Part shown: positions 1 to 11,600 of the stretch, piece after piece
Layout: each line of letters begins with the position of its first letter
How positions within the stretch are numbered: position 1 is the first letter of the stretch
From: Mycteria americana
Taxonomy: Eukaryota; Chordata; Aves; Ciconiiformes; Ciconiidae
Length of the DNA stretch: 64,000 nucleotides
Assembly (NCBI RefSeq): GCF_035582795.1
Contig: NC_134369.1
Coordinates: 60,512,001-60,576,000 of the forward strand
Direction of reading: 5' to 3'
The notes under the pieces: model-generated
Databases searched by the model: none
What the model saw: the letters and a program-made list of their open reading frames with translations, nothing else
What the model was told of the DNA's origin: nothing
Translations under genes and position numbers: made by a program

Positions 1-17
1 GCTGACTGCTTACCCTT

Positions 18-51
18 ACTCATCCTTTTACCCTCCACTCATCCTTTTACC
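18..51. repeat. Short tandem duplication, 19-bp period
   Basis: The 15-mer ACTCATCCTTTTACC occurs at 18-32 and again at 37-51, within EVL's last intron. Confidence 0.7.
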
Positions 52-140
52 AGCGTATACTTTCTGCAACCTCTATACTTAATGTTTTCCGTCACACTGG
101 GTATAACATTATGCATTAACTTTTTGGTTTGGTTTTCTAG

Positions 141-178
141 CCATACGGCAGGAGTTGAGTAGAATCAGTACAACATAA
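141..178 (+). CDS. EVL: EVL, terminal coding exon (partial gene; Ena/VASP-like actin regulator)
   Basis: A polypyrimidine stretch ends in an AG acceptor at 139-140. The next 38 nt, entered with two bases of a split codon, encode (A)IRQELSRISTT and a TAA stop at 176-178. From memory, this is the conserved end of the EVL tetramerisation (EVH2 block C) coiled coil. EVL is an Ena/VASP-family protein that promotes actin filament elongation at leading edges and adhesions; only its last dozen residues lie here. The call rests on the peptide and on position: EVL precedes DEGS2 and YY1 in other amniotes. All upstream exons are outside the window. The main doubt is the short length of the match. Confidence 0.85.
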
Positions 179-728
179 TGATTGCAAAGCATTTGGACGG
201 TACTAAGAATGCTAGGAAGATCGGATCATTTCTAAGTGTACCAAGGTCATGCAAGATGGTGAGAGAGGACACCGGCACTGTCTTTGTTCTTATACCCTTT
301 TTATTAGCAGACTCAGCACACTTTGAAGCTTGCTGCTGCCTTGGATTCGCTTCATTTTAAAAGTCTTAATCTAAAGAATATTAAATTTTAAATTTCTGGA
401 TTTTTTAGATTTCATCTGACACTGCACATTGGATTTGTCAGCCTTTTTTGTATTTTGTATTTGCTTATTTAAATGTATTACCTTTCTTTTTAGTAGTAGA
501 TAAGAACACACGTGAACCATTTGCTTTTTACTAGTAGTCTGCAATGTAAATGAAGATCCTTTGCCAACAGAAATGTATTGTGGCATCACCAGAAGAAACA
601 GAGACATGTTAGTTGTCAGCCAACAAGTTCTTTGTCTCAGAGTTATCACAATATAAAAAAAATGGTACGTCAGTGCATCACAGTATCTGTGTTCATATTG
701 GTAATAAACTGTTTATTGTCCACATGGC
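179..728 (+). other. EVL: EVL 3' untranslated region
   Basis: This follows the EVL stop directly. It is AT-rich and contains only chance short ORFs. It ends with an AATAAA signal at 703-708, followed by a T/GT-rich stretch. The 3' boundary, about 20 bases past the signal, is inferred. Confidence 0.65.
703..708 (+). terminator. Polyadenylation signal AATAAA, probable EVL mRNA end
   Basis: This is a canonical hexamer about 525 nt after the EVL stop, with a T-rich GTTTATTGT stretch just downstream. It is the first AATAAA on this strand after the stop. Confidence 0.6.
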
Positions 729-739
729 CCTGCCTTTCT

Positions 740-3700
740 TTGTTTCATTCGTCCCTTGAGCTCCCGCACTTGTATGTCACTTGGGCTGACGATGAAAGGA
801 AGGCGACTGAGACTCACGCGGGGTGGCGGCTCTGCCCGGCTAGTGCCGCAGGGCACCCGGAGAGAGCCCGAGCGTGTTACGGCTGGGGCAACGGCAACAG
901 CCCTGCCTTCTGCTACAGGGAGACGTGGCTCTCGCCTGCCCGGCCCTCCTCGCCTTGCCAGCTGAGCACCACCTCCTGCAGTCAGGCTGCGGCAACCTCA
1001 GCAACTTGTTGCCACAGTCAGTGAAGGACAGGGGCTTACGACGCTTCTCAGGCCACCGCTAACCGTCCCACTGCATCTCCTGCCACCACTGAAAAACCCC
1101 AGGTCCCATCAGCTGCACTCCTCAGGGCTTCCAGTAAATAAAAGGGAGGTATTCATGCAGAACAAGGCTACCGAAGGCATTAGGATGCAAGCTGAAATCA
1201 CTGGCACAGCATAGCTGAACCAGAGGCTTAAGGGGAGTCATTTGCTAATATCTCACATATTTCATTTGTTAATGTTATGCAGGTCTTGAGCTTTATTTCA
1301 CAGAAAGTGAAGTCAAAGATATGAGTACAGGACGCCAAACACTTAGCAGCGCACACCCAGTCATATCTTTCAGGTCATACATTTTTTTTCTTTAGAGCCA
1401 TTCCTTCCATCAGTGCGATCTTGGGAATTTCTGCTTGACTTAGTCTGGCGCAAGCTTTACATGGCAGTAGTCCTGATACCATCTTCTTGATAACTTTGTG
1501 CAAAAGGCAAGAGATTGGAGTTCAGCTATTGAAATCTGTCAAATATTTTCCAAGCCCCCCTGCTTTGCTTCAGGCCTTCCTGAAGATTTCATTTTAAAAG
1601 CCAGGCCCCGGGAATGGTTTCGGGAGCAGAGCCTGGTGCAGCAGCCCAGGAGAGGCTGTGGCTGTCCCTTTGCTCGCACCCCCCGGGCCTCACGGAGCAC
1701 AGCGGCGGGCAGGAGGGGCTGCCTGCCAGCAACAGGAGACCCAGGAGATGAGGTGGGGTGGGCGTGCTCTGCAGTTAGTTGTAAAATGTTATCTGCTTTG
1801 GCTTGGAGAACGTGGGGTTGTCCTTCAGCACTCTTCAAAGCAACCCCATCTGCCTTTTAGAAAATAGTCTGGTTTTCAATGTGGTTATACTGTAGATTAA
1901 ATATGGGAAAAAGGGGAGAAATTTAAGTTTAATGCAACGGCGAGATCCAGACTGAGCCTGAAGTCTGTTAGCTGTTTAATACCAGCAGAAGGCAAGAGAC
2001 AGGTTAGACAGTGGCATAAGATTTCCACACGGCAACTAAAGCAGGCAGACATTGCTGTGCAACAAATACAACCACCCCAGGACCAGGGGAAGGAGCCCTT
2101 CCAGTAGGAAGAACACAGACAAGCATTAGTAAGAGCGAAGATTATAATGCTCTGTTGCATAAATCTCATACAGTAGCTGATGCGTTTCTTAATTATAAAC
2201 CCAGGCATACCTGACAATGGCAAGTACTTTTCAAAACTGCTGCCTCTCAGATGATCACAACTGTTCTGTGAAACTCTCCTGTAATCTTAATTAGGCTTCA
2301 GGAAGTTGGGGCCTGGCATGGTTCACGTTTTGCCTTGGAATGTGGCATTATGCCTAAGGACAGTAATAACTGCGTCGTAATTTGGGCCAAGGGTACAGCC
2401 CGGGTACGGTGTGCCACTCTGTTAACACCAGCCACCTGCTGTAAATGAGTTTTTCTTACTTTCTTCTTCTACCTTTGCAGGCCTCATATAATTAAGACAT
2501 AATGAGCTGAAGTTTGCACAGGGCCACTTAATAGCTGTGGGAGCAAGGTGCACGGGGGTGGAAGGGGAAGCTTGGCTGATAGGGGCAGGGCAGCAGTCCT
2601 GGCATCACCGGTGCTTTGCTGGTTCCCAGCCTACGGCTCCAGCGACAGGGATACACAGGGTGGCTTATTTGCAGCAGTGGCACTGCAGGAGGATTTCCCC
2701 CTCCCAGACACTAACTCAGTTTGCCTGTTGCCTCTGTAGAGAAGGGTGTCCCTTCATGCTGGGCTTGTTGAGGTCACTGCTGCAACGGGCCAGGCTGCAG
2801 GCATTTTACATCAGCAGAAATCAAAAGGGGCATTAACCTCCACTCCAGCCTGTCATATAGCTATTTGTCCCTCCTATCGCCTCTTGCCGGAGCATTAGTG
2901 TGGCCCCACAATGAAGGAGATCTGGATTAATTTTTAAGCTAAGAGAATAAAACTATACATAGCCGCAGTGTTCTTTTAACCCAGGCCCATTTGCCCTGTG
3001 GTTACAAAAAAAAAAAAACCACCCTTCTGCTAACTTTACTGGTAGTGGCAAGGACAAGCGCCCACAGAGAGGACAGGATCACAGCCTTCTCCGGCAGCAC
3101 CCCCACACACGGAAACCCAGTTTGCACTGCACGTCTGCTTCCAGCCCCTTCAAATTCCCGCTGAGGTGGAGAGTGCAGAGCAGGAGCTGTGGGGCTGCCC
3201 AGGCAAAGCAAGGTGGGACCATGACAGAAATGCTGATGGAAGGCAGGATGAGAAGCGGTTGCCAATTTTGGTTACCCCTCTGTTTGTACCATAGCCTCTG
3301 TGTCAGGCTAGGCTAGTAATCTATAGACCACATAGGCAACTGCATCATGGAACAGCTGAGTAAGGGAACTATAGAAAGGTCGCTCTCCATAGAGGAGAAG
3401 GACAATAGTCAGATTGAGGAAGATAGCATAATCTTTATTATGGTTTTTATTTTAACTTGCTAAGGACACGGACACGTTGAATCATGGAGTGCCAGCAACA
3501 CTGAAGTAAATTAATGAAAAAGTGAAACTCCTGGCATGAGCACCAACACAAAGAAGTCAATAGAGGTTCCCGCAACAAAGCTACTTCCTTTGGGAGAAAA
3601 GGCACCTGAAGAACCAGTGCAGTCTGAAGTGTCAGAAGAAGTCCCGTTCTTCTGCTTCTTCTCCAGAAAAAGAACCAGACCAGAACAATATCTGTGCATG

Positions 3701-5330
3701 AACTGGTATTCAGCCCCTGCATCACAAAGGATCTTGCACTGCTGAGCAAACCTGGGTGTTTACCCAACTGCCAAAATCAGACAGATGAGGAAAATGAAGG
3801 AAAGGGAAACGGAGGAGGAGGAACCCAAATTGTTGCAGGCTAGCTCAGCTGCCTGGTGTGCTAGGCTAGCGAGCGGACAGACTGACTCACTGGATCCAGT
3901 ATTGTAGGAGGAAGGAATGAAACTGTGTTTATTGAGGAAATCAGGCTTCCCAGGTCTAACAGCATACTTTGAGGGAGCAACGAGAATGCAGAATAATCCT
4001 TTTCTTTGCTACAGACATGGATTTCCAGAAGAAAACAAAAACCTGAAACTGTAGAGTGTTAGGTTATAAGAGAACCTTTATAGATCTATTCTCTTTTAAC
4101 CTCTTAGTAAGGACAGAAGTAAGTTGTCAGCTTTCCAGGAGGGAAGTTATTAGATGGCATCTGAACTCCTGCCTCCCAAGATATTGTTCTGCTTGGAGAC
4201 AGGTATGGTGATTAAGGTTTTTGATGATACAGAATTATTGAGAATAGCCAAAAGTTGATAGTTGGAGAGGACAGGTAGGAAGATTTAACTATTCCGGTGG
4301 GCAGAAACGACAGATGAAGGTTAATGTCAATAGCACAAAGTAAGACATGTAGGGAGAGAAACAACCCCAGCTCCATATTCCAGGTATATCCCCTTAACAC
4401 CTTCAGTGGCAACTTTTATATAGCTGGAGTATCACATGCTTCCCAAATGTCAAGTCAGTGCCCCTTGAATGACCGAGGAAAAAAGTTACAATTATTCTGA
4501 AAGCAGTTAGGAACAAATATCACCATAATGTCTCCATATCTTCACTGACACATACTTATAACTCCTATGCACAGAAAGGGGTATAATATAGAGAAGACCA
4601 AGAAAGCTGATCAGGAATATTAACCTTGGCAAGCAGCAATTAAAATTAGAACCTTTCCATTCTCAGAAGGACTTACAGTGCGGAAAAGGATGAGAAACGT
4701 GAAGTTATGAATACTGTTGAAAAGGTGAGTGAGAAAGGACCACCCAGTTCCTCCAGGGGCACATCCATGCTGCTGATCAGGCAGCGAGCAGAAGACTAAA
4801 GGAAGGGTTTCTCCATGCCACAGTACAGCTCTGCCAGTTAGCTACACTGAGTATTAGATCCTAAGAATAGAAATGCATTCAGAAAAGGTTTAGACAAAGC
4901 CCTGGAATAAAGGTCAAACAGCAGATACTAAAATAGTGGTACAAATGTACAAAAATATACACATATTCCATTGCATATACAAAATCTCTGCTACCAGCAA
5001 TTATCAGAAGTAAGATATTAGATTAGACAAAACATTGAGCTACAGGCACCCTTGTGTTCTCCAGAAAGTATCATTTGCTACTGCGTGCCAGTCCTCCCTG
5101 CTTCCACAGTCCTGTGCACGCAGAGCATCTACATCTAATCTGGCATGAAGAGAAACCAGTCCTAAACTACACACACGCATGCTCACACATACACGCCCTA
5201 AGCATTCTCCGTTGCAGACCAGGCCAAAACTCAGATTTAGGCACATGTGGCCCAGGAAGTTAACTCTAAGCCTAGACCAAAGGTTCACATAATCATAGCT
5301 CACTCTAATCTAGTTTCTCAGGGTTACATA
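740..5330. other. Intergenic region between the EVL and DEGS2 3' ends
   Basis: I see no exon with splice sites or recognisable protein similarity here. About 790-1060 and 1600-1760 are moderately GC-rich but are not convincing CpG islands. About 3420-4030 holds several TTTATT hexamers and could be an old interspersed element, but I cannot identify it. Confidence 0.55.
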
Positions 5331-5531
5331 CACAAATATCCTTTATTATTAAAAAGTATCAATAGTCTAAAATAGTGCATCCAATTCCTTCATTTTCACA
5401 CTCATCCTCTTGGTCTAAGGAGCACGCATCAATGCTACTTCAGCACATACAAACATCCTTCTACTTCTCAGAAAACTCAAGTCATTCAAATGAACAAACA
5501 GAACGCTAATGCGGCTGGCGGAGCTAGTCCG
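5320..5531 (-). other. DEGS2: DEGS2 3' untranslated region (minimal extent)
   Basis: This runs from the DEGS2 stop to just past the first minus-strand AATAAA at 5347-5342. The end is inferred. Other TTTATT hexamers near 3930 and 3434 could serve longer transcripts. Confidence 0.45.
5342..5347 (-). terminator. Candidate DEGS2 polyadenylation signal
   Basis: Plus-strand TTTATT reads AATAAA on the minus strand, about 185 nt after the DEGS2 stop. Confidence 0.45.
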
Positions 5532-5675
5532 TTAGCTTTCTTTTGCCAGCTTATATAGTCTCTTAACCCTTGAATAAGGACCAATAGTGTCATCAAAAAC
5601 AAAGTCCCACAGAACTTGAATCCAGGACTGGTGATGTGGGAGGTTATCGTAATATTCTGCTGCAATCTTCTTCAC
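5532..5675 (-). CDS. DEGS2: DEGS2 coding exon 3
   Basis: The acceptor is TCTTCTTCCAG (AG at 5677-5676). The exon encodes 47 residues, [18 protein letters not shown] to KLAKES, with a TAA stop at 5534-5532. This is the cytosolic tail of the desaturase. Confidence 0.94.
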   Translation of the reverse strand: MKKIAAEYYDNLPHHQSWIQVLWDFVFDDTIGPYSRVKRLYKLAKES

Positions 5676-8600
5676 CTGGAAGAAGAAGAGAGAGAACGAG
5701 CTGTTTAGCTGGCACAGTGTCAGGTGTGTTTCAGTCTTCACGTTCAGATCTGATAGCACAGCCATAACCTGAAGTTACTTGTTATTGCTTGTGAGCTTCT
5801 GAAGTTCAGCCAAATGAGATGTACTTAAACGCATCTAGATACTTCTTAGCAGATTTCTGATGTAAGTTTTGCCTCACAATGTCAGAATTTGAAAGCTGAT
5901 GGATCGCAGCCTTCAGTCCGAACTATTTTCTCTCATTTCGGAGGTGGAGGGATCTCCACAATGAGGTGACTAATCCACCTTGTAAATTGCCAAGACTCCA
6001 ACACACTGTATTTAAAGCCCTGTTCGCCACTCATAATACTCATCTGCTGAGGGTTCCGAGTAGGAGAGAAATACCAATTGAGAAAATGCCAGACACAGCC
6101 TTGCCTACACTTCATTTTCTTTCCTCCATTCTGCTACCGTGATGCAAATCTGAGAGATGGGTTCCTCCATCAGGCAGAGGAAATTGCGGGGGCAGTCCAT
6201 TCTCCTCAGTCTGGTGTTAAAAATGCTGCAAGATTCATTATTAGATCACAAGTCTAATAAAATTTCAACCCTGTTACAAATCCCCAAGTCTTAAGACTGT
6301 TGCCATCAAAGAAGCATTGCACATCATTGGGAGTGGCACTTGTACTGGGAGTAAGGCCAGAACCAGAGGACAAAGAGGTTTCAAACCTGGCAGGTTCAGG
6401 GGACTATAAGGATTCCCGAGTTACCAGTAGTCCTTGCTCCAGCTAGATGCTCTGCTTTTTGAACACACTTATGAAGCAGCAGAGTCTGGTAACTATCGTA
6501 CACTTGCACATAAACTGCTTGGGCATGGTGTTATTACAGCTCCACCTCTTAGACAAACAAAGCTCTGTTCTAGAGTAGTTTGTCTTGATGGACAGCACGA
6601 CTTCTCTCTTTAAAAACCCTGTAGAATTTTAAAGCCAGCCATGCTGAGCACAGCACAGACTTACAGTGAAGAGCGAAAAGGTTACACAGAAATTGTCATC
6701 CAGGAGGAGGGTCTCATCAGCATCCGAGGAGTAATGGTGGAATCTTAACGCAGCATTTTGACTGTTTGTGAAAAGGTAAGAATCCCAGCAGAAGTTAAAT
6801 TATAAGCCAGTACGGCTCACTGCTAGTTACCTTGTTAATTCAGCTTCCTAGCAGACACTTCCTGTGAGGTAGGCTGGGCAACGTACAAGTTTCATTAAGA
6901 TCTCTTACCTCTGTACCTCAGCCCCTATGCAGTCCTTGTGCTCGTGCCATGGTAGTGCTGTGTTGGAGGTGGAATCAGAGAATCACAGAATCATTTAGGT
7001 TGGAAAAGACCTTTAAGATCATCAAGTCCAACCGTTAACCTAGCAGTGCCAAGTCCACCACTAAACCATGTCCCTAAGCGCCACATCTACATGTCTTTTA
7101 AATACCTCCAGGAATGGTGACTCAACCACTGGCAGCCTGTTCCAATGCTTGGCAACCCTTTTGGTGAAGAAATTTTCCCTAATATCCAATCTAAACCTCC
7201 CCTGGTGCAACTTGAGGCCATTTCCTCTTGTCCTATCGCTTGCTACTTGGGAGAAGAGATCGACACCCACCTTGCTACAACCTCCTTTCAGGTAGTTGTA
7301 GAGAGCGATAAGGTCTCCCCTCAGCCTCCTTTTCTCCAGGCTAAACAAGATTCAGTTCAGGTCTGATTATATTCTGCCTTTCACTGAATACCTCTGACTT
7401 CCTAATAATTCCCTCTATCCTGCTTTAAAGTGTTGGTCTGTACTTCAAATGTGGTTCATTTTCAATGGGATTCAGACAATATCAGCATTTCCCCTTAGAG
7501 CTATTTGTTAATGACTAGAAGAGTGATTTCCAGGCACCAGGTAAGATCTCTGGAGATGCAGATTTAGTTCCCTGCACTCCTTCTGTAACCACAGTCAGAA
7601 ATAATTTAATCTGGGTTTTGTATCCTCCCTTTTCCCAGCTGGGTAGTTGAAATAGCCAGAGGATGAGAGGGCAGACTATTTAGACAGTAAGCTCCCTTGA
7701 CTCCCTTGAATGAAAGCCACTAATGAGGCCTTATGCAAACACAAAGGGGGTCTCAGATACCCAGCCCCAAAAGCCTCACTCCAGCTCTGATGTGGTCATT
7801 CCCTAGCACACTGCTGCTTACAGACCTTCCCTCCTACCTCCATTTTAGAAGTTCTGCCTGAATTTTGACTTGCAACAGTAATTCAGCCCTCATCTATACT
7901 AGCTAAGTTCATATGGCAAGTCTACCTTTCCCCTCTTCTCCAGAACCCCCATATATTTCTTGCCCACAGAAACAATGGTCTGAACCAGACACATTTTCTC
8001 AGCTAGGTACATTATTCTGCAGAGCTCGTCATCATATTAGACTCTGACCACTACGAGGGCTTCAGAAAGTCTTTCTGTATTGCCCCTTGCATATGGAAGT
8101 GGAGGGTTGGAGATTCACAGAAACTCCTAGGAACAATGTCTCAGGCAGTGGCTGTGCCCTCTGGCACCAAAGGCTAACTAAAAATGACCCCAGTGCTGAA
8201 GCAGGAAAAAGTGGCTCAGAGAAGAGGCCAATAAACAGCCTGCCTATGTTCAACCCAATAGTTTCTGCACTTTCAGCAAACATGAGCAGCAGTATAGTCT
8301 GGGCATAGCGCTGAAGAGCTCAGGTGGACACAACATGCAAGTCTGGAAACTTGCACTTAAATATATTCCATACACATATTCTGCAGTTGTATTACAGATT
8401 TCAAACAGGCACCTAGAATACAAGTATTATTGGATAATTAAGATGATTAATCAAAATACCCAGCAGTGAATTTTGAAGAAGATCATACACACCTCATCCT
8501 GGAAGCAGGCAGCCCTGTCATGGCTGGCAAGCTGCTTGCCAGCATCAGGTGTGGAGGAGTTGCTTGTTCACCAAGCATATCCATTTAGCACCTTCCTGCA

Positions 8601-11600
8601 GAGCACGGTGGCAGTTCATTCTGAATGGTCAGTATGGAAACCACAAGAGATGCCCAGGGGCTTGCACGGGAGTGTGTTAGCCTAGATCAGCTGCAGGACA
8701 GTGACTCACACCTACACGAAGTAGTTCTTTGCTCTGCTTTGTGCCCAGCAGCACCTTGTGCAGGAAGGCAGGCAGCACTTGCACCATCAGCAAGGTCTCT
8801 GCGCTCTGGGCAGGACAACTGTATGAGATGTACAGAAACAATGGACAGGAGAAGATAAACTGCAATAAAATACTTGTGACAAAGGAATGGGGAAAAGGGA
8901 AAATTGAATGAATGCAGTTAGAGGGAGGACTTCTGAAGGGTTTTCCTGTGGAAAAGACAAAAAGTTTTGTTAGGTGTGTCTTCCCATTTTGCTATCACAT
9001 GGCAGGAAAGATTTTTAAAAGTGGTTTCACTTTTGCAATGGATCTACACAAAAGTTTCCCAACAAAAACAGCTCAGCTATTGTAATTTCTTTCAGCATCT
9101 CCATATGTAAAACAAAATTATCTCCTCCTTACCTGCCAGAAAATCTGGGGGGTGGGAGGGCAGAAAGTAATTGGTTTTTAATGCAGATTCCATTTTAAAT
9201 ACAACATTAAACTACATCTATTAAGTATGTTTGAAGCTGGAGGAGTCATCCTCCATGTTGCATTCTGCATCCAGCACAAAACCCGCGGATGGCAGTTTCC
9301 AAGTAACAAGTTTTGCAGCCAGTGTTACGATCATAGATGGTCTCAAAGAGGATGGCACTGTGACAAAGTATTCCTAAGTCCTACTCCTGACTCCCGCCCC
9401 AAGCTCTCCATATTGCATTGGAGATGGGCCATTTGCTTCAACTCCTCCTTTCCTTCCTCCTTACAAATCTCAGCTGTAAGGCTTAACTCACTACTAGTTT
9501 GTGAATGGAAGTTATCATGGAAGGACAGCAAGAGATCACAAAGTCTGCAAGAAGCTTATTAGGCACTTGGCACCTGGTATATTGAGGCTTTTCTTCAAGT
9601 AGATCAAGGTGGTAGGTAAGAAATGACATCTTTCAGACTGAAACTTTGCTTCTGGTTTTGTACTTGTAGAGCACAGCAACAGGACCCCGATCCTACTCCA
9701 TTGTATCAGATAGACACAAAAGTTAAATGCAACCTAATATTTCACCACGGCTGTTATAGACCCTTTGTCCTGTCGCTATACAGAAGCTAGAGATCCTTAT
9801 AACAAGAAGCTGAAAAATGATGTTTAGAATGCTAGAAGGCATATTACAGAAGTTCCCTCCATAGTCCTTGACCGGGGGGGAGCATTCAAGCTAGCCCTCC
9901 TGGCCATCACAGGGTTAATGAAATCTGCAATTCAAAACCAGCACATCTACCATGTTTTCCAGTCTTGTCTGTCTAATAAATCTGGTTTCATACCATGTCT
10001 TTTCCTTTTCCCACACGCTTAATGAGTAACTAGTTTGCCTCTGGTAACACTGCAGTTTTTATTGCAGTTTGTAGGAAGAGTACTGAGTTCCTCCTTCTTC
10101 TCCTCTCCCCTCTCTCCATAAGTATATCCAATCCTTCAGATAATGAAGAATGGTTCTTTTTAATAATTTGGTAAAGAATGCGGTATTTTATTGCATGCAA
10201 AGACTAATCGAGTCATAAGTCTATAGGGGTTTTTTTAGAGCAGGTCCTTCATTATAATGTTAGATTTCATGGTCTCTTGCATAACCTCTCATTATACTGG
10301 TGGGACAAGTTCTTACTGCACACTCATGTCACTCATCTTTAATATCTATAAGCTTACAGCACAGCCTAATTCTTCCTCTTTCAAATCTGTCACACTCCTA
10401 GGGTAAAGGTCTTTCCAGTGGCAAACACATTACTCAGAACATTCTGAATGAGACACCTGTAACAAAGGACAAAGCTGAATTTACTTTTCTGATAAGCAAG
10501 TGGAAGACCCAGTTGCTTTCCAAGATTAAGATCCAGTTATTCTCTGATCCTATTTCTTCCCTGCTCTCAATCATGCAGGAACCAAATAAGATCTTTATTC
10601 CACTTTCTACTAGCCAATAATTAAAAATAAAAATAGCTATACTGAGAGGTCATCCATATTACACAATTCAACTATTAGAAGTTCAAGTGCCTAAGAGACT
10701 AGATATGAAAAAACTAGACCTTTGCTGAGTGAAGAATTTGCTGGGAGGTTAAGCAGGGGGAGGTTTCTAGCCCTACCTGTGATGAAGTTCAAACATTAAA
10801 GCTAGCCAGAGAGGATCTGTCCCCTTATCTCCTTTCACCAAAGAGGCAGAGAATTTTCCTTCTCAATTTGCAGAAAAGAATAACCAACTTGTTTTAATGG
10901 ACAAAAGATTTTCTACAGTAACTGTTTTGCCAAAGGATTTTCATTTCATAATAGATATTCACTTGATCACTTGTCAAAGACTCTAAGTTTTCCATAGAAT
11001 TCTGTCAGGCAACAACAACTGACAAGCCTGATATCTCCTCCACCAGCAGGGCAAGTCTCAGCGGCCCAAGAGCTAGAAACACATGAACACGAGCCCATGA
11101 AATTCAACTAATAACTCTATCCTCTTTACACAGGAGGGCAGACACTTCCAGCTGCTTCACTGCCTCGAGGAATTAGGGTGAACTATTTGTAATGTGGGTG
11201 GGGAAGAGCTTTTCAGGTCTCAATCAGGTCTGGAGCAACAGTCCCAGCAAGTTCAATTAGTCACTCACCTCCCTTGTGTAAGATACAGAGCTAAACTCCT
11301 TCTCTTCTTCCATTTACATTTCAGTAATCTAAGTATCTAAGCCTCTCTAACAAGTTTGAACATTTGAAGCTAAAGCTAAGCTCATACACTTCCCTGAGCT
11401 GAGCTGAGGGAGTGCCTGACAGGAGAATTCACGTGTGGGCTTGGGTGCTTTACTGGCTGCTCTGAACCCCGCCAGGAATGGCCAGGACAGACCTCCAGCA
11501 GTAAGGGAGGTGTGTTGAAACAGAACTGCAGGCTATATAGAGGATCCCCACGCTCTTCTACACCGCAAGAAAATCTCCTCTTGTTTTGAATCTCTTCTCC

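Noticed and set aside
760-1080. GC-rich stretch with three overlapping open frames after the EVL poly(A) signal
   Set aside because: The overlap of frames and lack of domains suggest composition only. CpG density is moderate and no splice structure was evident.
7061-7348. 95-codon minus-strand open frame that looks like a conserved protein
   Set aside because: The protein is the C-terminal relic of the CR1 LINE ORF2 ([11 protein letters not shown]..., RTRGNGLKL...). It is part of the mobile element and not a host gene.
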